64,000 nt of DNA from contig NC_092320.1 of assembly GCF_036785885.1 (NCBI RefSeq), forward strand, positions 13,579,557 to 13,643,556. Reading direction: 5' to 3'. Shown here piece after piece: positions 24,001-34,342 of the stretch. Source of the DNA: Coffea arabica (taxonomy: Eukaryota; Streptophyta; Magnoliopsida; Gentianales; Rubiaceae). Every line of letters starts with the position of its first letter. The stretch's first letter is position 1. The position numbers and the translations under genes were made by a program. The notes under the pieces were generated by a model that did no database searches, was not told the origin of the DNA, and worked only from the letters and a program-made list of their open reading frames with translations.

Positions 24001-25516
24001 GGAGGTGCCCAAAAAAAAAAAAACTATTAATTAGTTAACTAATTAACCAACAATAGAATATTTTATCCTGGAAATTTTTTTTATTATTACTTCTAAAAAA
24101 CTTGAAGAAGTTTTTGGAAAATATTAGCTTCAAAATATTTCTCATATTTTACAAATTAAAGTAAGACGTTCAATTATTACTTGAAGAGCACAAAACATTA
24201 TCCATTCTCTTAACACGATTCTTTTTTATTTTTTTTGGTCAATTTCTGCAAGAGTACTATGCATTCAAAAAGACAAAATGCGATTTTCCCGGATGATGCA
24301 TCCTCCTCATACTTGGGCTGTTGGTGAGGATTCAAATCTCACCAGCAGCGAAAAAAATCTAAGAATTGTGTCATAGCACTCCCTTGGTCTAGTTAGTTGG
24401 ATCTGTATACCCACTAACCCCTACAACAGCCTCCTTAGGTTCCCTTCCCTCTAGATTAGGATAGAATAGGTTATACAAATATATCGTTGCTGACAAAAAA
24501 AAAATAATAATAATCATGGTCCTAAGTTCCTCGTCCTAGCGGGTCGGACACAACTTCCTTTTGGTAAGTTTGGCAAATGATTTTGCACAGCTAGAGTTTT
24601 AATATCACAACAATAATATATTTATATTAATTGTCAAAGCTAGCTAGCATTTCGGATCAATCTTTTTAGCGTTTTCTTTTTCTTGTAAAAGTGGGAGGGG
24701 AATGGGTTAGATTGTACAAAAGAAAAGAAAGAATGTAAGGTAGAAATTTCGCATTCTCGCACGAAGAATGAAGAATGCTGTACGAAGGTGAGAGCACTGA
24801 CCTCGTGAGACATGGAGTAATTGGTTAGATGGCATGTCTGAACATGGACAGCTAAAAGCTTTCTCACATCCAAAATCTTGTCCGTCGATATTCCCTGCAG
24901 TAAAATGTCCTCCAATTGGTGCACTTTGGTGGTGTTAGCAGAATTGGCAGAAGGCCAGAACATGCACTTACCTTAAGTGTCACCTGTGAATCCTCAGGTG
25001 TAGCTACTGTTAATTCTATAACTGTAGGCATTACTGCAAGAAACCCCAAAACAGCTGTAATTAATCAAGACTGAACTAACTAATTGGAAGACCAAAAAAC
25101 TGAGGGTTGTTTAACACACACGCACGTATGAAGAGCTTTCGACCAATAACATGACAATAGGTAATAGCGCCACAAAACAGAAGAGTAAAAGGGAACTAAA
25201 CTTGATGTGAAATCTGTGCAATGTTGCGGGAAATTGAGAAGTTTTGGCTCAAAAAAATGTTTTGTACTTGATGCAATTGTTATGATAATATGAATACTGT
25301 TCTGTCATCATGGTAATGTGAAAGCTGAAATGTTAAACCAATGCTTCTCGCCTAAAAGACAAACACTAGTGGGACAAAACAAAAGCATAGTTGGAGAAGG
25401 AAATTAGTGAAGGAAATGATAATATAAGATGAGCAGAATGGCAAACCTTTCTCTTCTTTCTTCTTCTTGTCTCCTTTAGCTTTGTGGGGTTTAGCTTTTC
25501 CAGTTTTAGGAGCCAT
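10861..25516 (-). CDS. CLU/TPR protein, REDUCED CHLOROPLAST COVERAGE (REC/TSS) type
   Basis: 23 exons (minus): 25516-25447, 25033-24972, 24894-24802, 23994-23922, 23604-23215, 23113-23049, 22959-22828, 22334-22293, 22193-21672, 21547-21390, 20535-20031, 19789-19727, 19584-19483, 18720-18400, 18324-18232, 18157-18056, 17962-17858, 16864-16731, 15264-15081, 14363-14232, 14152-14040, 13201-13129, 13041-10861. All are GT-AG and in frame: 1904 residues. Features in order are a lysine-rich start ([20 protein letters not shown]), a ubiquitin-like CLU N-terminal region (about 25-100), a Ser/Pro linker, the CLU domain (about 215-600), a second conserved region (about 700-900), TPR repeats (about 890-1110), and a long acidic, Ser-rich low-complexity tail (about 1180-1904). 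The best family match is Arabidopsis REC1-3/TSS, cytosolic and nuclear proteins that set the share of cell volume taken by chloroplasts. Clustered-mitochondria protein FRIENDLY is a more distant relative without this N-terminus. The paralogue is not resolved. Confidence 0.92.
13262..14030. repeat. AT-rich insert in a CLU-gene intron, with a short tandem duplication
   Basis: The intron between exons 21 and 22 is filled with AT-rich sequence. Near 13801-13856 the unit TATGTAGAACTTGAGCACAC occurs twice in tandem with a period of about 30 bp (also CCAAACA after each). The style is that of decayed mobile DNA, but I could not find paired termini. Confidence 0.4.
14926..14985. repeat. Compound TA/CA/TG microsatellite in a CLU-gene intron
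   Basis: Alternating TACA, CA, TA and TG tracts make an imperfect palindrome. It is intronic and lies about 100 bp from the GA repeat at the exon 19 donor. Probably length-variable. Confidence 0.7.
15052..15079. repeat. (GA)14 microsatellite abutting a splice donor
   Basis: A pure GA tract on the plus strand is a CT tract on the transcribed (minus) strand. The donor of CLU exon 19 (exon ends at 15081) is CAG|GTCTCTCTC, so donor positions +3 onward come from the repeat. Confidence 0.8.
24290..24504 (+). mobile_element. Probable SINE in a CLU-gene intron
   Basis: A non-coding stretch contains GGATTCAAATCTC (a fair polymerase III B box) and ends ATATCGTTGCTGAC followed by 10 A (24495-24504) and TAA repeats. 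This is the usual form of a plant SINE 3' end. It lies in the intron between exons 3 and 4 of the minus-strand CLU gene, in antisense orientation. The A box and the target-site duplication are not clear, so the left border is approximate. Confidence 0.45.
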
Positions 25517-26150
25517 TTTCTTCTTGAAACGATTGGGTTGTAGATAACTCTTGCTAGTTTACAACAATACTATAACCAGCTTCACTTAACTAAACAGTCG
25601 ATTGTTCTTGTATTACAATTCAAAATGCACTGTAACCCCTTCTGCTGTTATTAGATGATGACTCCTACCAGTGCTAAATGCACATAAAACAGACTATCTA
25701 ATGCTCAACTTTTCTGGGCTAAGCTAAATAGTTGAATTCAAGTGAAGAACAATAAGAAACGGAGTAAAACGCAAACTTTGAATAGTGAAGAAAAATGCTT
25801 CAGAAGTTTCAAGTTCAGCTAGTTTAACTGGTGCAAAGTGCAGGTTGGAATTGCTATTGTATACATTTTTTTGAAGTGGAAGCACACTTTGTTCGAGAAA
25901 AGGGGCATAGTAAAGGAAGATACAGAGGGGATGATAAATGTAGCGAAGTAAGGGGGTCCAAGAAGAGAGGAAGGTAAAGAGGGAAAACTAGCTCTCCTAC
26001 TTGTGTTTTTTTTTTTTTTTTGAGTTTTGAGAGGAGCACAAGATAAAAGAAATGAGAAATAGAAAGAGATCGAGGAGAGTTAGAGGTGGATAGGATAAGG
26101 TGACCCAAAACCATGGCACTCGTGTTTGTACACAAGCAGTGGAATGTAAG
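25517..26150 (-). promoter_or_regulatory. 5' leader and promoter region of the CLU gene
   Basis: Sequence upstream of the CLU start codon on the minus strand. It is rich in CT runs on the plus-strand complement around 25900-26100 and holds a 15-T run near 26008-26022. No clear TATA box was fixed. No other gene is seen here. Confidence 0.4.
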
Positions 26151-27480
26151 GTTGGCAATTTAAGGCCTCTCATTTCACTAGCTGATCATCCGCACGTCTC
26201 TCTCTGCAATTTTTTGTGCCTTTGTCATTGGAAGATTGGGTGCTAGAAGCAGCTGAAGAAATTCAAGAGACTTATCTTCGTTTCATTTGACCGTTTTCTC
26301 TCATTGAGAGGTTTTCATTTTTGGCCTGATTTGACCGGCAATAGTTCGATTAATTTGGCCGATTGATTTTATGCGCTTAAGTTAGTGCCACGTTCACATC
26401 TATGTTTGTTAGTAGATGTTTGGCGAAAGTCCAAATTATAGACGATCTCCTCCTCGTAGTTATACGAAAATTTGAAGCTGTTCCTCAGACAAATGGCATG
26501 GAGACTATTGGATTTTTGTATTCTAACAATATGTCTTCTTGTGGCTAATTAAACTCAAAGAGGATCTAGACCTTGCATTTGTTGAACTGTTTCAAGAATC
26601 AATCCTGAGTTCATGCTTGAAATTGCAGGAGCAAATTCTATGTCAACACCGAGAAAAGTCTAGAAATTGAACTGTTTACTATAATTTCCTTTTTGATATC
26701 TTGTTGGGCATTGAAAAAAAAATCGATTGGACCAGTCGAACGGCAAACTAGTGAGTTTGTCTTTGTTCCTCCAGCACTGCACTTGTCTCTATGTGAATTC
26801 TGAAGACAGATTTCATGCACTTTACTTGTCTCTCCAGCAAGCTTCAGAATAGAGTGACTATTAATCAAAACTTCGTGTGAGAGACCGATCATCAATCTTC
26901 TGATTTCTTGGAAAGCAAACATATGAGGAAGAAGCAAAATGGGAACACAACAAAAGCAGCAGCCTTCAGCAAATCCTCGTTAAATTCTCTTTTGAGATAA
27001 CTCCAATTCTTGACCAATCTCCACTAATGAAGATTAGCTGAAAAGACCAGCAGACATGATTTTCTATTAATAGGTATGATCATGCATATTCAGCTATATA
27101 ATATACCCAGCATCGATGAATCCCAATGAAAAAACTGCAACGGCAGACTGTGCAAGAAATTCGGTTGTTTCAAGTTCTTGAATTCTCAGACAAATCTGTT
27201 TTCTTGGCCAATGGGACTGTGGCAGGTTTTGTGAGAGTTAGATTTAGCAGGGACAAAGAAAACCTTGCCACTACAGGAAGTGGCGCCTTGCAGCGTCAGC
27301 ATTTTGTTTTCATTTAGAACCTGAGAGTTCTAAACGCTCATTATCTACTACAATATCAAAATGAGTGGCTGGCATTGAATCTTGAAATTCATGTCATCGT
27401 ACCGAAAGATAAAGAAGTTAGCAAAACCATGGCCAGAAGTCAATTTATCCAACTACGACTGTTGTAGCTCTAACCACAGG
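26151..27480. other. Spacer, no gene recognised
   Basis: Between the divergent CLU (-) and Nup43 (+) genes. Several short open frames exist on both strands but none has codon use, splice context or residues suggesting a real exon. No RNA gene was seen. Confidence 0.5.
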
Positions 27481-27488
27481 TTTTAGCC

Positions 27489-27679
27489 TTTTTTTTTTTT
27501 TTTTTTTTTTCCGAAACGATATTAGAACTATATTGATCATCAACTAAACTTTACATTTGGAGCAAAGGCCCCTCATTTCTTTACAAAAGTGCTCAACAGC
27601 ACAGAGGATTAAACCATTCCTCATCATGAATAATGCCTAATGCATAGTCTCCAACTTTAATGCTAATATGATTATCAAC
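27489..27679 (-). mobile_element. Short retroposon with 22-A tail and 7-bp target-site duplication
   Basis: On the minus strand a 170-bp sequence ends in TATCGTTTCGG followed by 22 A (T at 27489-27510). TTTAGCC flanks both sides (27482-27488 and 27680-27686). The layout fits insertion by a LINE-type mechanism. It may be the 5'-truncated end of a LINE or a SINE; no polymerase III boxes were seen. Confidence 0.55.
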
Positions 27680-27993
27680 TTTAGCCTATAGGGGGAAGTA
27701 AAAAACAACAACACGGCACTGGTCAAGTTGTTTTAGCTAATCTTTAAAATTAAATTGGATTTTATCTCCTATTACTGTTTAGCTTGTGTTTGACCATTGA
27801 GTAGGATTTTGACTTGCAAGTGGATATAACTACAGTTTATACAAAGTATTAAATGATGTTCGAAATTAGAGGAAGAGAAAAAAAAGAGAGAGAGAGAGAG
27901 GAAGTGAAGGGGGATATGCTTTCGGTAGATTCAATTATATAGCTATGAGAATATTAAAAAAAAAAAGCACACATTTTGAGTTAATATCAAAAA

Positions 27994-28323
27994 TAGGGTT
28001 GAAAAATGAATAAACTTTCTCGATACTCGAATCGAGTTCAAATTAATAAAAATTTGTTTGAGTTTGATTTATCAACTAAACAAAAAAATTTGAATAGCAT
28101 TTTATGTTTTTTAGAACTTAATAAAAACTTTTTTGAATTCGATTTATCAACTAGTTAAACAAAACTTGAATAGTATTTTATGTTTTATAATAAAAAAAAC
28201 TCATTCAAAATCGATTCCATAAATAAATAAGACAAGTTTGAACAAAATTTCAATTTCGCTAAATTAATCAAACAAGCTTGAAAAATAGGGTGTTTGGCTT
28301 GATTAGATTCGTTTACACCTCTA
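27994..28323. mobile_element. Degenerate hAT-like element
   Basis: It starts TAGGGTTGAAAAATGAAT and ends GATTCGTTTACACCTCTA, an imperfect inverted pair of the plant hAT type. The interior repeats the words TCGAGTTCAAAT and TTTGTTTGAG and a duplicated block of about 100 bp (TTTATCAACTA... near 28067 and 28144). The 8-bp flanks match at only five positions, so the insertion is old or the ends are slightly misplaced. Confidence 0.45.
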
Positions 28324-29090
28324 ATTAAAGGATATGTCCTATTGCAATTATACTCTAATAACTCTTTTATTTTTTTTAAATTCAACAAGTGAAGTCGAGA
28401 TTAATGTTCTTACCGTTTGATTTGAGTTTTAGAGAAATGTGTGGTCACTTTACTACTAGCATATAACTTACAATAGAATGTAACTCTTATATGGTGGATC
28501 AAAGAAAGAAATTGAAGATAATCAAATATGTTTCTTTAATTTAACGAAAAATGACCTGTTTCATCCCTCATATTTCATAAAAAATTCTTTTCATCCCTCA
28601 CATTTAAAATGAAACACATTGGTCATTCACATTTAAAAATCCAAACTTTTACATCCAAGAAATCAACTCAGCTGTAAATCAAACCATCTAACAACCCCGT
28701 TACAAATTTTAGTGATAGAATTGGTAGATCACTCGCAAAAATATAGAACATATAGACAATTTGCTTACTTTAATAAACATCTTTATTATTGTGGGAGGAT
28801 CCCCTTTAAAGGTTGATTGAGCTCCCTTCCAGTCAGTAATTGCTTGTACAGCGAAATTTAGTGGGTACCGCCTTTAGATGGTTGATTTTCATAGGATTGT
28901 TGAAAAAAAATAAACATCTTTATGATGATGTATTTGCCTTTTATTTTTATACTAATTTGAAGTTTGAACACACGAGTCACGACGATGCTAAATGTGTTAG
29001 TACCACTACGAAGAAAAACAAGTGGTGAAATGCAGATACAAACTGTCATCCCGCCCGCTACTCAAACTGCCATTAATTCTCTAAACCCTC
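28324..29090. other. Spacer and distal promoter of the Nup43 gene
   Basis: AT-rich, with no exon-like frame on either strand. The promoter of the following gene must lie in its right part; no convincing TATA box was seen. Confidence 0.4.
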
Positions 29091-29093
29091 CCA

Positions 29094-29102
29094 AAACCCT
29101 AA
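29094..29102 (+). promoter_or_regulatory. Telo-box (AAACCCTAA) in the Nup43 leader
   Basis: AAACCCTAA ends 18 bp before the start codon, and an incomplete version (TAAACCCT) lies just upstream. Telo-boxes are common near transcription starts of plant housekeeping and translation-related genes. Function here is inferred only. Confidence 0.5.
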
Positions 29103-29120
29103 CGTCTCCATCCAAAAACA

Positions 29121-32100
29121 ATGGCCCTCACCATTCCATCCCCCCAACCCACCTCCCACTCTCCGCCTTTCCAAGTCCATAGATTCCCTCAGGACCAGTA
29201 CATAGACGCCCTCCGGTGGCTCCCCCAGCTCTCCGCCTTCCACCGCCACGTTCTCCTAGCCACTTTCAATTCCGACACCTCCATTTCGTCCCTCCAGACC
29301 CTCACCTACACCCCCAATTCACCTCCCAATCTATCCCTTCAATCTTCTTACCCGACCCCATCCAGAATCACATCTCTCAAGACCCTTTTAATTCCCCAAT
29401 CACCAAAACCCCTGATTGTAGCCTCGACCCTTTCCGGGTCTTTGCTGTTTTTGTCTGCTGATTTAGTTAATGGGTCTCTGGATTTTGAGTTTTCAGTACC
29501 CGAAAAAGGGTTCCATCGCGGACCCGTTTCGGGGATTGATGTGGATGGAAATGGGTCTGGTAGTGTTGTGAGTGTTGGTGAGGATGGGAAGATTAATCTG
29601 ATTGGAATTGGGAGTGAGGGGAGAGGGAGCAATCAGAGGTTCTTTGATAGTAATGGGTTGGTTTCTTATAGCACTGTTAAGTGGGCTTCGCCGTTCGAGT
29701 TTGTGACTGGTGGATTGGGATATAGCCTTCAATGGTGGGATCAGAGACGGCCCGGCGGACCGGTGTCTCAATTCAAAGGCAATTGGTAACTCATTGTACC
29801 TTGAATTTTCTCAAAGTTTGGATCTTTTCATGTTTCATAATGTATTCATCTATGCTTTTTCATATTTCCTTTTTCTGTGTAGTATAAGGTCTATTGCTCC
29901 TTTTGGTTTTATCTCATATGATGCTCTTTTTTCTTCTTTGGGGTTGGTTTTGAACTTAATTGAGTGAAGCCAAATCATTTGTTTCATGTAATTATTTACC
30001 TAGCCTAATAGTTTTACTTGTTAATGTTGTGAATTAAAAAAATCTGGCATGTAACAGATCGTATGTTTGAAATGCTGCTGGTTTGCAGGATTGCCTGATG
30101 AGAAAAAATATAAGCACACAATTAGAGCAAGGAGTGAATAACAAATTGTTGGATTTGTGCAGGGAAACTCTTAGAAAGGAAAATTTTTTAAGGGAATGAA
30201 TTTGTGCAGGGAAGCTGTTTGGTCTTTTAGAATTTGTTATTTCGTGAACTGAAGTTTGTCAGAGAAAGTTTTCTGAGAAGAGCATTCATTAATAGCAGTA
30301 TAATAAGCTTTGTCTTATTTAACCAAACAAATTTGATGAAAGAAATGCTTCATTTGGTTGAGACTATCAGCCAACTTCGGTTGTTGTTATGCAATGCTAA
30401 ACACTTAATCCTTGTTTCTTGCTTTTAAACTTCATAGGTCTAAATCTGATGATTAATGAGGCCCATTTTAACCTGTTATGTCACATGGTAGTCTAATGTA
30501 TAACTATAGTATGTCTATGTATCATTTTCTTCCTTTTGATAAATGAGAAGCTTTTCAAAAGGTACAGAAGCTTTAATGAATATCTCATGCTATGAACTTA
30601 ATGATGCTAAAAGTTGCAGCACTGGATGTTGAACACTTTTCTTTCTTTATATTTAGTTGTGTGGCGTCTCATGATGTAGTTGTTCAGAATCCTTAACTAG
30701 ATCAGGATTGTTGTTATGAAACTGCCAAACAAAGTTCCATAAGTTAATGGCCTAAACTGCTTTGCTAATTCATGATAGTTAAACATCTGCTTTGGTTTCA
30801 TACTTGGGTGTTGAAACTGATAATCTTTTGCTGGGAGTTGTAGAATTGGTTTATTTGACTTGTTTATGGAGTACTTTGGCTGCAAAACACTTTATATTCT
30901 TAGGTGTGACCAGAATTAAAAGTTAATACCATTTTCGTTGATCTCTTCTATTGGTAAGTTATCTAAAATTAGTTAGTTTGTTGATTCTACAGGAGTTCTG
31001 GAACTACTTCTGGTATTGTGCACTCAGTCGATATTCATCCATCAAGAAAGCACACTTGTCTTGTAAGCTTTCTTCTGTATCAATCTTCACAAGTCTTGTT
31101 ATGAGCTGTTGTTAGTTAACATAATTTGCTTGGGTCTAATAAGCACAAAGAAATCAGCAGTCTCAAGGAGGTTAGTTTAGCGGCACTGATTAATCATTTG
31201 TCATACTCTGTTTCACAGCCAAAATTTCTTGAAGTGTGAATTTCTTTGGTATCAGAACTCAAAAGGGATATATACTAGTCCAATAATTTTTTGAACAGTT
31301 AATGAAATTGAAAGGTTCCTATTTAAGGTGCATGAAATAGCATACCTGGATTATGCTATGGCTTTTAAGGTGCATGAAATAGCATACCTGGATTATGCTA
31401 TGGCTTTTAACAGACTAATTATTGTCTAGCATGACAGGAATTTGAAGTGACAGTTCCTGCTGCTTCTCTTGTTAGCTATGATCATGGAATAGATCTACAT
31501 AATATGAATGCCTAGCACTAGTTACTGTATAAAGAACATGTCGTTGTTGGGGATGGCTGTAAATGAAATATTGTTACATGCTATTTGATAGGAATGTTTT
31601 GCAGCTCCATACCATTGTGTAAAGAAGTTTCACAGCTTTCCATTGTTATTTTATGACTTAGAGACAAAAACTCTTTCATGGTTTACAACTCTTAAATTGT
31701 TTCATTAACAGCTTTATCGTGGTAGAATTTGAATTTTGTGTTATTATCATGTGTCTGAAGGCAGGAGGCTCTTCTGGGACTGTGTTTGCATGGGATCTTC
31801 GGTGGCAGCACCAGCCTGTAATTCTTTCTGGGGCTGGGACCCCTGAAACTTATTCTCCATCCGAGAGTGAGATTTGGGAGGTCCAATATGACAACTACAC
31901 TCATTCTTCTAATATCCGCAATGTCTCATCATCACGTGTTCTTCCTGCAATGATATGCTCAGAAGATGGCATTCTTGCTGTGATTGAGCAAGGTAAGCAT
32001 CTTAATTTCTGGTTAACTGTTTAATGAATTCCTCCTTGAATTTCCATTCCTTAATTGTTGAAAGAGTTCCACTTTATGGTTATGGCTGGAACTGATTCTG

Positions 32101-32365
32101 TTTGTTTTTCTACCGGATAGGTGAAGTACCGATGGAGCTTCTGGCTGAACCCTGTGCCATCAATAGCTTTGACATTGACAAAGAAAATCCTTCAGTAAGT
32201 GGAAGTTGTGTTACTTCTGCTTTTCGTTGAACTAGTTTACTCTAATTTTGATAGATTTGGAGTTATTATTTAATACATTGCACCAATTGATACTTCCATG
32301 TTTCTGTACAGGATGTTATATGTAGCTTGGAGTGGGAGTCTATAGCCATCCTGACAAGGTCATGA
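29121..32365 (+). CDS. NUP43: Nucleoporin Nup43, WD40-repeat protein of the nuclear pore
   Basis: Five exons: 29121-29785, 30993-31062, 31761-31992, 32121-32194 and 32312-32365, giving 364 residues, close to the Arabidopsis protein as I recall it. All introns are GT-AG. The exon 3 acceptor was set at AAG|GCAGGAGG because only that keeps the frame (reading HTCLAGGSSGTVFAWDLRW). The protein is a WD40 propeller: FVTGGLGYSLQWWDQR (about 194-209) and SSGTVFAWDLRW (about 250-261) are typical blade endings; the N-terminal blades are weak. Plant Nup43 belongs to the Nup107-160 outer-ring complex. The first 90 residues are Pro/Ser/Thr-rich and GC-richer than the spacer. Intron 1 (1207 bp) and intron 2 (698 bp) hold no other gene; intron 2 has a perfect 42-bp tandem duplication. 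Confidence 0.9.
31325..31408. repeat. Perfect 42-bp tandem duplication in Nup43 intron 2
   Basis: The unit beginning AAGGTGCATGAAATAGCATA occurs at 31325-31366 and again, identical, at 31367-31408. Identity implies a recent event. It lies well away from both splice sites. Confidence 0.9.
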
Positions 32366-32923
32366 TTTTCAGCATTTGATCCTAAAGAAAGATTGTTGTA
32401 TATTGATCCTGTGTCGATAATTTTTCATTTTCCCCCCTGAATGCGGCTGGTCTCAGCCAAGGGAGTTCTCTTTCGAGTGGAATGCAGCTGGGTATTTTGC
32501 TTGGTCCATGGTGATTTTGCCAACCCCGTGTCTTTGTTCTTAATTAGTGGACCGATGAAACCTGAAAGCAATTGAAGTGAAAAGATTGTACTGTTAAAAG
32601 AACAAAGTGCTCCCTTTTGTATCCAATGAATAGTGCTCCTCATCCGGGGCATAAGAACATGGATGGAAATGAGAGATGGATGCTAGCAGGGATCTATATC
32701 CAGCCCCTTCCTGGCAAAGGGGAAAGCATTTATATTATTCATTTAGATGTCAGCTGACTTGTAAAGAATCCAGTACTGCTATTGTTACAATTTCAGGCAT
32801 CATCTGAGTAAAAAGAACAGACAATTTTCAAAGTAGCCTTTCTTGCTTTTGTTTTCTTTTTCCCCTTGCTATTTTATAGCGTTTAATCTTTGTTTTCTTT
32901 CATATTTGTGAGGGGAAGAGTTG
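32366..32923 (+). other. Probable 3' untranslated region and flank of Nup43
   Basis: Non-coding sequence after the Nup43 stop codon. No exon or family similarity was seen. The SINE that follows is in the opposite orientation. Confidence 0.4.
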
Positions 32924-32940
32924 CGAATTACCACCATATA

Positions 32941-33149
32941 TATATATATATATATATTTGTCTACACAGGGGTATCCGGGTTTTCGGACTAGTAATACCT
33001 AATGATCCGATTAATTCCTGTGACCCGGGAGAGGATGCCCCACTCCACACCGAGCATTTGCACACAGGACTCGAACCCTGGTTGGCCAGGACCTTTTGAT
33101 CGCCATACCCTAGCTAGGAGGAGCGGATCGCTCGAGCTAGCCCGCGGGT
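32941..33149 (-). mobile_element. tRNA-derived SINE with 17-bp target-site duplication
   Basis: Read on the minus strand, it starts near GGGCTAGCTCGAGCGATC (A-box-like, TAGCTCGAGCG), has a perfect B box GGTTCGAGTCC (33076-33066) and ends in a (TA)n tail at 32941-32957. It is flanked by identical 17-bp direct repeats, CGAATTACCACCATATA, at 32924-32940 and 33150-33166. A/B boxes, tail and long duplication together make a SINE call firm. It is much richer in GC than its surroundings. The family is not identified. The TA-type tail in place of poly(A) is less usual. Confidence 0.85.
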
Positions 33150-33166
33150 CGAATTACCACCATATA

Positions 33167-34180
33167 CAAATGCAGAAAGTTGATAGCCTGATAGTTCTTG
33201 GTGGATAAAAGACCTTAGAGAAATAATCTGAATGGTGTCCCTGTATCACAATTGCCATCTAAGTAAACACGGACAGACAAATTCAGAACTGAGACGAAGT
33301 ATGTACCATGCATACGTGAACAATCGAGTAAAAAGCAAACAATAAACAAAGAACGAACTTTGGTGCCCTCAAAAGAGGTTTCGAAATAATTTACAGATAC
33401 AAGCAATTTAACTATAGCTACTTCATGGGTTAAGATTATCTCAATTGGATTTCTGTCCACTGATCTTCATTTATTTATATCTAAATTACTACAAAATTTT
33501 TAAATCATTTGATTATGTTATTACTTTTCTTTCGATCCCTAGATCAACATACAGAAAAACAATATTCTTTTGAGAATATTTTGACATTCAATTTATGTGA
33601 AACATTTGAATGGTGGAAAAGTGGACCAAAATTGAAACAAATTTTGCAATGATTAATCAGACTATAAAACTTAGTCAAATTCATACAAAATTTCATATAT
33701 AACTAATACGTGTAATGAAATATATTATGAACAATGTTAATTTTTAAATAAATTTTATTAGGATGTAATGGAGGGAAATTCTCTTCAATGCAATGGAGAA
33801 AAGTCTTGTCTCTGCTTCATACGTGCATCTCAATGATTACACCAAAAAAAAAAAAAAGAAAATAAAAATCTCAACATCCCTTGCCTCAAAAAATTTCATC
33901 AACATCGAGATTATTAAACTTACCAAATTTCTAATACATGTTTGTGACTAATTATAAATCTAGGAATTAATATGGTCTAATTATTCAATTTAAAGGTCTC
34001 ATAGAAGCACCACCAAGAAAAAAGAAATAAAATACAAAATGGTTCCTTTTTTTTAAATATATAATGTACAAACAAAATGGTCTTAATATAGTCCGAAGTC
34101 TTTATTAAGAATTAAGAATTTTGCTTTCAAAGAAAGAAGTAAGAATTTTGCTTTTCAAAAAAAGAAGTAAGAATTTTGGA
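33167..34180. other. Spacer upstream of the plastid L35 gene
   Basis: AT-rich, no gene recognised. A 13-A run lies near 33843-33856. A short direct repeat (AGAAGTAAGAATTTTG) occurs near 34134 and 34164, shortly before the L35 leader. Confidence 0.5.
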
Positions 34181-34342
34181 TGAAAATTTTGCTGGCCGTT
34201 GTTGATGCCCCAAAATCCCAAAAAAAAAAGTCACCACACATCATTCTCCACATCATCTCTCCGGTCTCCCCTCCACCCTCCCAGAGATCCTCCCCACCCA
34301 AGCCCTCTCTCCCGGCGGAGCTGCACTACAGTGGCCTAAACC

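Noticed and set aside
33060-33150. Possible tRNA gene on the minus strand (TAGCTCGAGCG ... GGTTCGAGTCC)
   Set aside because: The boxes belong to the SINE at 32941-33149, which has a tail and a 17-bp target-site duplication; the stems of a true tRNA do not pair.
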